A stretch of 64,000 nt of DNA, taken from positions 628,622 to 692,621 of the forward strand of contig NC_015315.1 in assembly GCF_000193375.1 (NCBI RefSeq), given 5' to 3'. Below are positions 26,154 through 34,171 of this stretch, piece by piece. The stretch comes from Thermoproteus uzoniensis 768-20 (GTDB taxonomy: Archaea; Thermoproteota; Thermoprotei; Thermoproteales; Thermoproteaceae). A program made the translations under genes and the position numbers. How positions within the stretch are numbered: the stretch's first letter is position 1; each line of letters begins with the position of its first letter. The notes beneath the pieces were generated by a model that was not told where the DNA came from, did no database searches, and saw only the letters and a program-made list of their open reading frames with translations.

Positions 26154-27443
26154 ATGCGCCTGGCGTTATTGCTAGCCTTGCTGATCTCCGCGGTAGTGCT
26201 CGCTGAGTCTGTGTCGGTGACTATAGAGGCAGTGGACGGCTTCACCGGCCATGTGTTGAACTCATGCACGATAATGGTCTGGCAAGGCAACAATCTGCTC
26301 GGCGTGAGCTATGGGCCTTGGAGCGGGGATCTAGCCCCAGGCACGTACCTAGTGCAGGTTCTGGCCTTCCAGACATGGTTTAACCAGACCATATCGGTGC
26401 CGAGCACGAACCCCATACAGATCGTCATCCCGACCGCGTTCATACACGCCAGCGTCTGGGACGATGCGATGAAGAGATACGCCAACTGGACCGTGGAGAT
26501 CCTAGGGCCCGACAACTCGACCAAGGCGTCGGGCAGAGGCGGTGCCTCTGTCGAGGTAGTGGCCAACGGCGCCCGGTACAGGGCGGCCGCACTGACGCCC
26601 TACGGCGTGTTCTACAGCGACTGGGCCGTGCCGCAGCCGGGCCAGAACTTGACCCTGGAGGTGAAGGTGCCCACCGCTCTGGTGTCGCTGGTCGCGTACG
26701 ACGAGGCCTTGGGGAGGCCCGCCAACTTCACGATAGTTATCAGCGGCAACGGGGCCAACGCCAGCGGCGTCGGCGTCCTCAAGCGGGAGCTCGTCGCGGG
26801 GACCTACGAAGTCGAGGTAGTCGCCAACTTGAGCGGCGGCGTCTTCCGCTACAGCAAGACGATGACGTTGAGCCCAGGCGCCAACTACTCGGAAGTCCTG
26901 CGCGTGCCGACGGCGTTTCTGTACATCTACGCCCAGACGCCGGCCGGCTCGCCGGTGCCCAACGCCACGATAATGTTGTACGAGGACGGCCGGCTTCTAG
27001 TCAACTCCACCGGCCCCTCCCTCGCCGTTGAGGTGCTCGGCGGAAGGACGTACACGGCCGTTGCGCGCTACCGCAACTTGACGGCTACGGCCAACGCGAC
27101 TGCCGAGCCGGGCGCCCGGGTGCCCGTCTACCTCAACCTATCCGCAACAGTCGGCACGGTGATCAGGGTGACGCCCAAGCCAGCCACCACGACGCGGGCC
27201 GCCAGCTCTACCACCAAGACGGCCCAGACAACTACCGCCAAGCCGCCCACGCCATCCTCAACCACGACGGCGCCGCCTCCCCCTCCACCGCCGGGCAGGT
27301 CGCCTTGGGCCTACTTCATCGCCGTTGCGGGGGCAATCGCGCTGGCCCTCGCGGCGGGTGTGCTCGCCTTGGCCGCGTCTGCGAGCAGGAGGTCAGAGGC
27401 TTCCGAAGATCTTGGTCTTCCAGAGGTCGTAGAGGCCGCGTAG
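26154..27443 (+). CDS. Secreted, repeat-containing surface protein with Thr/Pro stalk and C-terminal anchor
   Basis: 429 residues: signal peptide (LALLLALLISAVVLA, residues 2-17); four beta-sandwich-like units of about 75-85 residues, each ending in a related ...VPTAF/VPTAL... motif (near residues 90, 170 and 250); many N-x-S/T sites (likely glycosylated); a Thr/Pro/Ala-rich stalk (about 340-385); and a C-terminal membrane helix (YFIAVAGAIALALAAGVLALAA). This is the layout of an S-layer-associated or adhesion protein. Leaderless ATG 25 bases after ctagataaa. Its last 51 bases overlap the convergent flavoprotein gene. Confidence 0.8.
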   Translation: MRLALLLALLISAVVLAESVSVTIEAVDGFTGHVLNSCTIMVWQGNNLLGVSYGPWSGDLAPGTYLVQVLAFQTWFNQTISVPSTNPIQIVIPTAFIHASVWDDAMKRYANWTVEILGPDNSTKASGRGGASVEVVANGARYRAAALTPYGVFYSDWAVPQPGQNLTLEVKVPTALVSLVAYDEALGRPANFTIVISGNGANASGVGVLKRELVAGTYEVEVVANLSGGVFRYSKTMTLSPGANYSEVLRVPTAFLYIYAQTPAGSPVPNATIMLYEDGRLLVNSTGPSLAVEVLGGRTYTAVARYRNLTATANATAEPGARVPVYLNLSATVGTVIRVTPKPATTTRAASSTTKTAQTTTAKPPTPSSTTTAPPPPPPPGRSPWAYFIAVAGAIALALAAGVLALAASASRRSEASEDLGLPEVVEAA

Positions 27444-28340
27444 GTGGACGAGGGGCACTCCCTTGGTCATTCTGTAGGTGAAGTACTGCTTGAACTTGTC
27501 GGGGTCCTTCATGTAGGTCCACTCGTCTATCTCCACGTCGGCCACGCCCTCCTTTATCTCGCTCACTATGGCCTGGGCCAGCACCGACGCCTGCCATATG
27601 GCGCCCCAGCCTATCGGCGGAAGCCCCAGCTTGATGAGGGACGTGTCGCCGATTAGGTAGGTGCGGTCGTACTGCGTCTCGAAGAGGGGACCCACCTTGA
27701 GGCCCTTCGCCAGCGGGTGGGGGCTGAGCTCGGGCACCACCACGTGGACCTCGGCCTTGTCGTTGGTGGGAGGCGGGTCCTCGGTCAGCAAAACGCCTTG
27801 TTTGGCCATGTTGGCGCTGAAGGCGTCGAAGAGCCACTTGTAGTCGGGGTGCACGTAGACCAAGTGGACCGACACCTCCTTCTGAGGCCAAATAGACTTT
27901 ATGGCCATCGCCAGCTCGCCGAAGCCCATGACGGGGTAGAGCTCGTCTATGATGAACCTCACCGCGGGCGCGGCCTCGATCGCCCTATAGAGCGCCTCGG
28001 CGCCCTCGACCGAGTAGAAGTCGTCCCCTATCTTGAACGCGCCGACCGCCAAGACGTTGTAGTCGCCCTTGATGACCCCGCCGCTGGCCAGCTTAAGGCC
28101 GCTCTCCTTGACGTCGACGACCTCGTCCCTCACGTGCTCGACGCGCTTCAAGTTGTCGAGCGACATGCGGAGGTCGTCGAACTTGACAAGGCCGGCGAAG
28201 GCCATGGGAATCCCCATGACGAACTCGTGGTAGGGCTTGGGGTCTATGAGGTAGACCTTCACGTCGTCGAGGGCCGACACTATCTTGTGGGCGAGGTACA
28301 CGCCCGAGATCCCGCCGCCCGCGATGACGACGCTCTTCAT
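27393..28340 (-). CDS. SQR/NDH-2-like FAD oxidoreductase (paralogue 2)
   Basis: 315 residues, collinear with the protein at 14648-15598 over its full length: VVIAGGGISGVYLAHKIV, PKPYHEFVMGIPMAFAGLVKF, VSVHLVYVHPDYKWLFDAF, ETQYDRTYLIGDTSLIKLGLPPIGWGAIWQASV and the C-terminal PLVHLRGLYDLWKTKIFGSL are shared. It contains no Cys at all, so an SQR-type disulfide mechanism is excluded; an NADH or other hydride donor, or electron transfer to quinone, is more likely. ATG 28340 lies about 25 bases after gttatttat. Confidence 0.8.
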   Translation of the reverse strand: MKSVVIAGGGISGVYLAHKIVSALDDVKVYLIDPKPYHEFVMGIPMAFAGLVKFDDLRMSLDNLKRVEHVRDEVVDVKESGLKLASGGVIKGDYNVLAVGAFKIGDDFYSVEGAEALYRAIEAAPAVRFIIDELYPVMGFGELAMAIKSIWPQKEVSVHLVYVHPDYKWLFDAFSANMAKQGVLLTEDPPPTNDKAEVHVVVPELSPHPLAKGLKVGPLFETQYDRTYLIGDTSLIKLGLPPIGWGAIWQASVLAQAIVSEIKEGVADVEIDEWTYMKDPDKFKQYFTYRMTKGVPLVHLRGLYDLWKTKIFGSL

Positions 28341-28397
28341 GCCCGCGCTTTACTTTTCAAAATAAATAACTTGCGGAGCGCCGAGGGAACACATCCC

Positions 28398-28560
28398 GCA
28401 TATAAATTTTACGAAGCGGCGGCCGTTGCGACGTGGGAGCCTCGGCAAGCGTATTTAGCCCGTAGACGGGCCCCGTAATAGGCCTGCCTCTACAAGACGA
28501 GTTATCCTTGTATAGCGAAGTCAAGCGCTTCACGAGACGCCTAGGAGGATAACTACATAT
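28398..28560 (+). other. Intergenic segment with promoter and inverted repeats; possible small RNA
   Basis: A plus-strand TATA box (catataaat, 28400-28408) faces a stretch with no frame of interest. Downstream are a palindrome GCCCGT-AG-ACGGGC (28458-28471) and an 8-bp perfect inverted repeat, gttatcct (28501-28508) with aggataac (28546-28553), enclosing a GC-rich, self-complementary middle. This could be a small structured RNA starting near 28430, or binding sites plus a terminator between the flavoprotein and the small regulator. No known RNA family is recognised. Confidence 0.3.
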
Positions 28561-28592
28561 AATATTTGCTTAATTCGACTTAAGTATAGTCA

Positions 28593-28766
28593 TCAATGGA
28601 TTGCGCTGTCCGCTACTCTATATCTCGCTAGAAGTAGCTCTATAGCGCGTCTGATCGCACAACTCCGGCTTCTGTAAATGCCGTCCTCCACCAGCCTATC
28701 GAGCTCGTCGAGCAGAGGCCTCGGTAGCCTAAACGATATCAGCACAGTACTGCTACCCCCATCCAT
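28593..28766 (-). CDS. Small ribbon-helix-helix regulator
   Basis: About 57 residues: beta strand TVLISFRLPRPLLDELDRLVEDGIY, turn RSRS, and second helix CAIRRAIELLLARYRV, the RHH/CopG pattern with a dimeric N-terminal ribbon. ATG 28766 is supported by a TATA (gaatatat) 26 bases upstream; the frame is open eight codons earlier but that stretch is within the promoter. No toxin gene is adjacent. The inverted repeats downstream or the A/T-rich region around 28800-28900 could be its targets (inference). Confidence 0.7.
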   Translation of the reverse strand: MDGGSSTVLISFRLPRPLLDELDRLVEDGIYRSRSCAIRRAIELLLARYRVADSAIH

Positions 28767-28934
28767 GGTGCGCGACGAGCTATCCCGCATATATTCTTTG
28801 CGTAGCGATTATAATTAGATATAGATATTAATTATCTTCTTAATAATTAATAATTTTCATAAAATATATTAATTTATACTAACTAATAGAGGATGTGGAA
28901 TCACTATTTAAAACGCCCCAATATCCATAGTTCC

Positions 28935-29756
28935 ATGTACGGCCCTCTGCCGGCGTTGGCCGCGGCGCTTATATGGGCGTACGCCTCCGTATCCTATAGG
29001 GACTACGTGGAGAGGCTGGGCGTCTACAAGCTCAATTCCCTCCGGATGCTCTACGCATCTGCCGCGCTTCTGGCGCCCGCGCTCTACCTCGGGCTGGGTC
29101 GGGAGGCCGTGTACGCCGTGCTGAGCGGCGTCCTCTCGCTGGCGCTCGGCGACTCGCTCTACCTCAAGGCGCTTAGATCGGCCGGCGTCTCGATCGCCGT
29201 TCCGGCGGCCTACAGCTACGTCATACTGGAGCAGTTCATAGCGGTGCCGCTCGGCGAGCCTCTAAGGGCCTCCTACCTCCTGGCGGCCGGCCTCGTGGTG
29301 GCCGGCGTCTATCTGCTCGTGGCCGGGCAGGGGAGGGGGAGCCTCGTGGGGGTCCTCTACGCCTTGGGCGCCGCGCTGGCTTGGTCGGCGGGGTACGCGG
29401 CGGTCAAGGTGGCCGGCGTCGGCGGGCTCAGCCCCATATCCATAGCCTTCGTCCGCGTCGCCTCGGCCCTCCCCATATTGGCGTCGCTCAGCGGCCCCCG
29501 CGGGGTCTCAAGCGGCTTGAGGTCCACCTGGCGCACCTCACTGCCCATAATCGCTGTGTTGGATCTCGGAGGCGGCTCGGCCCTATTCGCCTACTCCACG
29601 GTTGAGGCTGGCCTGGGCCTGACCGTCATAGTGCTGGGCGTGGTCCCCCTCGCCTCCCAGCTCATGTCGAGGGCTTTGGGCAAGGAGAGGCCCACGGCCA
29701 GGGAGTATTCGGCGGCCGCGCTGATACTCTCGGCCATAGCCATATCCTTTATATAG
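28935..29756 (+). CDS. EamA/DMT-superfamily transporter
   Basis: 273 residues with ten hydrophobic segments arranged as two EamA repeats (ALAAALIWAYASVSYRD... and GVLYALGAALAWSAGYAAVKVAG...), the drug/metabolite transporter fold. Substrate unknown. ATG 28935 is chosen because TATA ctatttaaaa lies about 25 bases upstream; an ATG at 28893 in frame precedes the TATA and cannot be the leaderless start. The gene downstream begins 18 bases after its stop behind its own TATA. Confidence 0.85.
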   Translation: MYGPLPALAAALIWAYASVSYRDYVERLGVYKLNSLRMLYASAALLAPALYLGLGREAVYAVLSGVLSLALGDSLYLKALRSAGVSIAVPAAYSYVILEQFIAVPLGEPLRASYLLAAGLVVAGVYLLVAGQGRGSLVGVLYALGAALAWSAGYAAVKVAGVGGLSPISIAFVRVASALPILASLSGPRGVSSGLRSTWRTSLPIIAVLDLGGGSALFAYSTVEAGLGLTVIVLGVVPLASQLMSRALGKERPTAREYSAAALILSAIAISFI

Positions 29757-29774
29757 CCGGCGTCCGGACGGCGC

Positions 29775-30599
29775 GTGTTGATAGATAGGCTGTACAGGGA
29801 TCTGGCCCGCAACATCCGCTTCTTCGAGAGGGCCCTAGCCCTAGAGAAGGAGGCCTACGGGCTGACCTACGTCTCGTCGAGGGCCGTGGCCGAGGCGGCG
29901 GTCTGCCCCAGAGCGGCCGCGTTCCGGGCCGCCGAGGAGGAGGTCGAGGTCTTCGCCAGGGCGTTGAGGGACAGAGTGAGATACGCCGCCATGTTGGGCA
30001 TCGTCGAGGGGAGCTACGTCGACGCCTTGACGAAGAGGGCGGCGCGCGGCGACAGGCAGTCGGCCGAGGCGTTGTTGCGGATAGGGAGAGATCTCGGACC
30101 CGGCGACATATCGGCTATCTTGCCTAGGCTCAGGGAGGAGTTCGAGGCCGCGAGGAGGGCCGCCGGCAAGGTTGTCGTCACGGCGGCTAGGGGGGCTGTG
30201 AGGGAGGCCGCGGCCTATGTGAAGTACGCCGAGGTCTACCCATACGCGGGGATGGGCCACAGGTACGGGAACTACGTGTTCTACGCCGTGGCTGGGGTAG
30301 GCGTCGACCACGTCTACCTATTCAGGCTGGCGAGGAGCCGGGAGGCGGGCAAGAGGCTCGCGCTGGCAGAAGGCGATGTCGCGGCCGCCGCGTTCAAGAA
30401 GGAGAATATAAAGCTACATATATACGTGCCGGGAGAGGCTATATACTCTTTCTTCGAGAAGGCGTCGGACCCCACGCCGAAATATAAGGCGTTAATCGAA
30501 GGCGAGTGCAGGCCGGGTAGGGCCTGCGCCTCTTGTAGGTACAGAGAGGTGTGCGAGTGCGTCGGAGATATCCCGCGGCGTCGTCACGCCGGCTCATAG
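29775..30599 (+). CDS. Cas4-like Fe-S protein, divergent, without CRISPR neighbours
   Basis: 274 residues. The N-terminal VSSRAVAEAAVCPRAAAF matches the first Fe-S cysteine motif (CPR) of Cas4/RecB-type nucleases, and the C-terminal GECRPGRACASCRYREVCEC supplies the cluster of Cys that completes a 4Fe-4S site. Between them I do not see a clear GxxxD ... ExK nuclease core: the region around KVVVTAARGAVREAAAYVKYAE is the expected place but lacks the Lys in a plain form. So it may bind DNA without cutting, or carry a diverged nuclease. GTG 29775 lies about 23 bases after ctttatatag. No CRISPR or cas gene is nearby. Confidence 0.6.
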   Translation: MLIDRLYRDLARNIRFFERALALEKEAYGLTYVSSRAVAEAAVCPRAAAFRAAEEEVEVFARALRDRVRYAAMLGIVEGSYVDALTKRAARGDRQSAEALLRIGRDLGPGDISAILPRLREEFEAARRAAGKVVVTAARGAVREAAAYVKYAEVYPYAGMGHRYGNYVFYAVAGVGVDHVYLFRLARSREAGKRLALAEGDVAAAAFKKENIKLHIYVPGEAIYSFFEKASDPTPKYKALIEGECRPGRACASCRYREVCECVGDIPRRRHAGS

Positions 30600-30678
30600 A
30601 GGCCCCAACGGCCCCTCCCGGCGCGTCGCGGCTATATGTAGCGACGCGGCGGTTTAAATTTCATTCGCCTCCGCACGC

Positions 30679-31824
30679 CTATTCCTCCTCCTTTAGGTAT
30701 CTGAGGAAGATATAGCCAGCGGCGATCACGAAGGCGCCCGCTATGGGCATCAACAAGGCGGGCCCCACCTCTATTAAGTAGCCCGCGGCGGCCGCCGAGG
30801 GCGTGGCGGCTATGCGCATGGATATGCTGGCGACTGCAGGGGTCGTCGCCTCGCCCCCTTCCGCCGCGGCTCCCGATATGTAGGAGGATCTGGCGGTGCC
30901 GCCTATGCCGACCATGGCGTTGTATAGGGCGTACGCGGCGGCGAACGCGGCCGGGTGGGGGATGAAGGGCAGAGAGGCGAGGAGGGCGCCCGAGGCGAAT
31001 CTGCTGGCGGCCGACGCCTTCACGAGGCCGAACCACCTCACGAAGATGTGGGCGAACAGAGACGACAGCGAGAAGGCCGCGTTGCCCACGGCGTATACGA
31101 CGCCTATGACGGCCGGCCCCATGCCCAAATAGGCGTTCATCCAGAGCGACAGGAGCGAGTTGGACAAGCCGATGCCGATCCCTGCGACAAGCTGGCTTAA
31201 GGAATAGGCCAAGACGGCGGAGCCCCTCCTCCCGACAGCCGTAAACGGGTTGACCCGTCTGACCTCTTCGCCGCGGCCCAGCGACAGCAGGACGAGCAAC
31301 GCGGCCGCCGAGACTAAAAGGACGAAGAGGATCGAGGCCTCCCGTAGCGTAACGAGGGCGACGAGGAGGGATCCCGCTATGCCGCCGGCGGTGGATAGGA
31401 GGTTGACGAGCCCCAGATCGCGCGTCCTCTCGACGGCGTTGGACGTGTGGCGGCGCACGAGGGCCATTATGAGAGGGACGAAGCTGCCTCTCGTCGAGCC
31501 GGGGCCCAACATCCCGATCCCGCCGATGCCTAAGGCGATGCCGATTGCCCAGGGATTTCTGGAGGCCGCTATCGCCACGAGCGCGGAGGCGAAGGCCGCC
31601 TCGCTGACGGCGAGGCCTCTGGCGTGCCCTATCACGTCGCCGAGGGCGGCGTATAGGATAGACGTCCCTAGGGATATAAAGCCCGCCGCGGTTACGGCGA
31701 GGCCGGCCGCAAGCGCGCTCCCGGTGAGGTCCTTCAAGTACAACGGCACGACGACGGCGAGGTAGCCCGTCGCGAGGTTCCTCAGAAACCTCTCGAGGCC
31801 TACGACCAAGATGTATCTCTTCAC
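30679..31824 (-). CDS. Major facilitator superfamily transporter
   Basis: 381 residues with about twelve hydrophobic segments in two halves joined by a basic loop (LGRGEEVRRVNPFTAVGRRG, about residues 188-205). The N-terminal half has the MFS motif-A position between helices 2 and 3 (LYAALGDVIGHARGLAVSEA), reading GDVIGHARG. Substrate unknown; a multidrug or sugar efflux type is possible. GTG 31824 lies about 23 bases after gttttaaag. Confidence 0.82.
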   Translation of the reverse strand: MKRYILVVGLERFLRNLATGYLAVVVPLYLKDLTGSALAAGLAVTAAGFISLGTSILYAALGDVIGHARGLAVSEAAFASALVAIAASRNPWAIGIALGIGGIGMLGPGSTRGSFVPLIMALVRRHTSNAVERTRDLGLVNLLSTAGGIAGSLLVALVTLREASILFVLLVSAAALLVLLSLGRGEEVRRVNPFTAVGRRGSAVLAYSLSQLVAGIGIGLSNSLLSLWMNAYLGMGPAVIGVVYAVGNAAFSLSSLFAHIFVRWFGLVKASAASRFASGALLASLPFIPHPAAFAAAYALYNAMVGIGGTARSSYISGAAAEGGEATTPAVASISMRIAATPSAAAAGYLIEVGPALLMPIAGAFVIAAGYIFLRYLKEEE

Positions 31825-31897
31825 GGCCCGATATGTCGGCTCACTTTAAAACTTTAGCCATATCGACGAATATATTTATCCCTGTCAACGACTGCTC

Positions 31898-31984
31898 GTG
31901 CGCGCATCGGCATATAGGGCGGCGGGCCCCTCATTATGCGTCGTCGGCACAGCCCGGCGCATCTACGGCGCATCGGCCCTATGA
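31898..31984 (+). CDS. Leaderless mini-ORF coupled to the THUMP methyltransferase
   Basis: A 28-codon frame starts at GTG 31898, about 24 bases after tatattta, exactly where a leaderless message should begin, and ends in a TGA that overlaps the methyltransferase ATG (ATGA at 31981-31984). The peptide is Ala/Arg/Gly-rich with no known motif. It may be a translated leader that brings ribosomes to the main gene. A competing reading is that translation starts at the in-frame ATG 31936 of the main gene. Confidence 0.4.
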   Translation: MRASAYRAAGPSLCVVGTARRIYGASAL

Positions 31985-32970
31985 GGTACTTGTTGACCAC
32001 GGTCCAGGGGCTGGAGGACGTCGTCGTCGAGGAGATCGCGGAGAAGCTGGGGGCGTCGTCGGCGCGGTCCGCCTACATGAGCGGCCGGGTTGTGGCTGAC
32101 GTCGACGCGCCGCCCTCCTCCCTCCTCGCGCTCCGCTCGGTGGAGAGGTTCGGAGTCTTCATAACCTCGGGCACGTTCTCGGCGCTGGGGGATATAGTGG
32201 ACGGGGTCAGGTCGGTGCTTCCCGAGATATTGTCGTACCTATCTCCGTACGCGACCGCCGGCGTCGCCTGCGAGAGGGCCGGGACGCACCCATTCACGTC
32301 CAGGGACGTGGAGTCGGCGGTTGGGTCCCTCCTCAAGGAGGCCGGGGCGACCATCAGCCTCGTCGACCCCGACCTAGAGCTCAACGTGGACGTCGTAGGC
32401 GACGCCTACTACGTCTGGCTGACCTCGGCGCGGAGATCCCTAAAGGATAGGCCCTACCGCCGGTACCAGCACTACGCATCGCTCAACCCCATAGTCGCCT
32501 ACGCCATGGCCAGACTTGTGCGGCTGAGAGACGGCGAGACGTTGTGCGACCTCACGTGCGGAGGGGGGACCATATGCCTCGAGGCCTCATCTGTGGCACG
32601 CGTGAGGTGTATCTGCGTCGATATATCCCTCAAGCACCTCAGGGGAGCTCTGGAGAACTTCTCGGCGGCCGGCGCCGACGCGGATGTCCTGTGGTTCGAC
32701 TCCACGAAGCTCCACAGAGCGCTCCGCCCGATCTGCGACGCGTTCGCCTTCAACCCCCCGTACGGCGTCCGCATCCCCGCCAACGTGCACAAGCTCTATA
32801 GGGGGCTCGCCAGGGCGGTGGAGCTCTTGGCGAGGCCGGGGGCCCGCGTCGCCGTGGTGACGCCTAGATGGCGCGCCTTCCTGAAATACTTCGGCGGCGA
32901 GGTGCTGGAGAGGAGAGTGATATACCAAGGCGGCCTCTACAGCTCGATAGTGGTGGGAAAGGTTAAATAG
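31981..32970 (+). CDS. THUMP-domain RNA guanine-N2 methyltransferase (Trm14/TrmN type)
   Basis: 329 residues. The N-terminal THUMP region (to about 150) has LTTVQGLEDVVVEEIAEKLGA and binds the tRNA acceptor end. The Rossmann methyltransferase part has RRYQHYASLNPIVAYAMARL, motif I LCDLTCGGGTICLEAS and catalytic AFNPPYGVRIP (NPPY, for methylation of an exocyclic amine). This combination matches archaeal tRNA m2G methyltransferases acting at position 6 (Trm14); position 10 enzymes have the same layout and remain an alternative. ATG 31981 begins at the typical RYLLTT start and overlaps the stop of the mini-ORF. Confidence 0.85.
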   Translation: MRYLLTTVQGLEDVVVEEIAEKLGASSARSAYMSGRVVADVDAPPSSLLALRSVERFGVFITSGTFSALGDIVDGVRSVLPEILSYLSPYATAGVACERAGTHPFTSRDVESAVGSLLKEAGATISLVDPDLELNVDVVGDAYYVWLTSARRSLKDRPYRRYQHYASLNPIVAYAMARLVRLRDGETLCDLTCGGGTICLEASSVARVRCICVDISLKHLRGALENFSAAGADADVLWFDSTKLHRALRPICDAFAFNPPYGVRIPANVHKLYRGLARAVELLARPGARVAVVTPRWRAFLKYFGGEVLERRVIYQGGLYSSIVVGKVK

Positions 32971-32989
32971 GGCCCGGCCCCGGCATCCC

Positions 32990-34135
32990 GTGTTGTACCT
33001 AGCGGCGTTTCTCGCAGCCGTGGCTCTAGTAATCGGCGGCACTCTATCCAAGAAGATAGACGTCTCGATCTCTCTGCCGCTCGGCGCCGCCCTCTACGGG
33101 ATCCTCGCACTGGGCCCGTCTGTCGTCGAGGCCACGGCGGCTGCGTTCAACTATTCTATGTTCGAGGTCCTGACGTCCTTGGTCCTAGCCATGGCGCTGG
33201 GCTACCTCATGGGCACAAGACGGGAGGCCATAGCCAGCGGCTTGACCGCCGTCGGGCCTAGATTCGCCGCATTCGCCATACCGGCCGCCATCGGGCTTCT
33301 GCCCATGCCGGGCGGCGCGTACATATCGGCGGTGGTGGTGGACCCGCTCTACAGAGACATGGGGCTGAGCGGGGAGGAGAAGACCTTCCTCAACTACTGG
33401 ATGCGCCACATATGGGTGCCCGTCTGGCCGCTCTTCCAAGGCGTTCTGATAACCTCCGCGGTGTTGGCCGAGCCGGTCGCCAGGGTCGTCTCGTGGTCTT
33501 GGCCGGCCAGCGTGGCCGCCGCCGCGGCGGGGATGGCGGTGGGCCTCCGCCGCGTTAGAAGAATCGGCGTGAGGGGAAGAATCAGAGACCTGGTCTACCT
33601 ATGGCCCCTCGCGGCGGTCGCGTCGCTCGCCTTCGTGGTGCCCATATACGTCGCAGTTGCCGCCGTCCTGGCCGCCTTCACGGCGTTGTATAGGCCCAAG
33701 ACCGGCGCGATCGCGGCCGCCTTCAAGTACGCCTTGACGCCCCGCGTGCTGGCCATAATAATCTCGTCGCTGATCTTTTCGGAATACATTAGGGAGAGTG
33801 GGCTGGGCGAGGCGTTGACGGGCTACCTGGGCAACGCCGCCTTGCTCGCCGTATTCGCCGTGCCTTTCCTCATAGGGCTGGCCACCGGCGTCGAGTTCAC
33901 GTTCGCCGGCCTCGCCTTCCCTCCTCTGAGCCCTCTGCTACACGGCTATAACCTGTCCCTCGCCTTCCTAGGAGGCTTCCTCGGAGTCATGTTGAGCCCC
34001 GCCCACAGCTGTTTCGTGCTGACGCTAGACTACTATAGGGCCGAGGCCCGCCTCGTCTACAGGCTGTTGATAAAGGCGGCGGTGGCGGCGGCCGCCGCGG
34101 CGCTTCCCCTGTACATCGCCTTGACGGCCCTCTGA
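32990..34135 (+). CDS. DUF401-family integral membrane protein
   Basis: 381 residues with ten to twelve hydrophobic segments. Features of the archaeal DUF401 family (related to anion/carboxylate permeases): LLPMPGGAYISAVVVDPLYRDMGLS near 110, FLNYWMRHIWVPVWPLFQG, a second half with TGVEFTFAGLAFPPLSPLLHG, and VMLSPAHSCFVLTLDYY near the C-terminus. Function unproven; a permease is probable. Leaderless GTG 32990 about 25 bases after ggttaaatag. It is only 19 bases after the methyltransferase stop but has its own promoter. Confidence 0.85.
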   Translation: MLYLAAFLAAVALVIGGTLSKKIDVSISLPLGAALYGILALGPSVVEATAAAFNYSMFEVLTSLVLAMALGYLMGTRREAIASGLTAVGPRFAAFAIPAAIGLLPMPGGAYISAVVVDPLYRDMGLSGEEKTFLNYWMRHIWVPVWPLFQGVLITSAVLAEPVARVVSWSWPASVAAAAAGMAVGLRRVRRIGVRGRIRDLVYLWPLAAVASLAFVVPIYVAVAAVLAAFTALYRPKTGAIAAAFKYALTPRVLAIIISSLIFSEYIRESGLGEALTGYLGNAALLAVFAVPFLIGLATGVEFTFAGLAFPPLSPLLHGYNLSLAFLGGFLGVMLSPAHSCFVLTLDYYRAEARLVYRLLIKAAVAAAAAALPLYIALTAL

Positions 34136-34153
34136 ACAAAAAGATTATATACT

Positions 34154-34170
34154 GTCCCCCAGAGGGGGAC
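34154..34170. promoter_or_regulatory. Perfect inverted repeat over the transcription start of the PIN-ATPase gene
   Basis: GTCCCCC-AGA-GGGGGAC is a perfect 7-bp dyad lying between the TATA box (attatata, about 34145) and the GTG at 34172. In a leaderless gene this spans the transcription start, a good place for a repressor site. The hairpin itself would not be in the message. Confidence 0.45.
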
Positions 34171-34171
34171 G

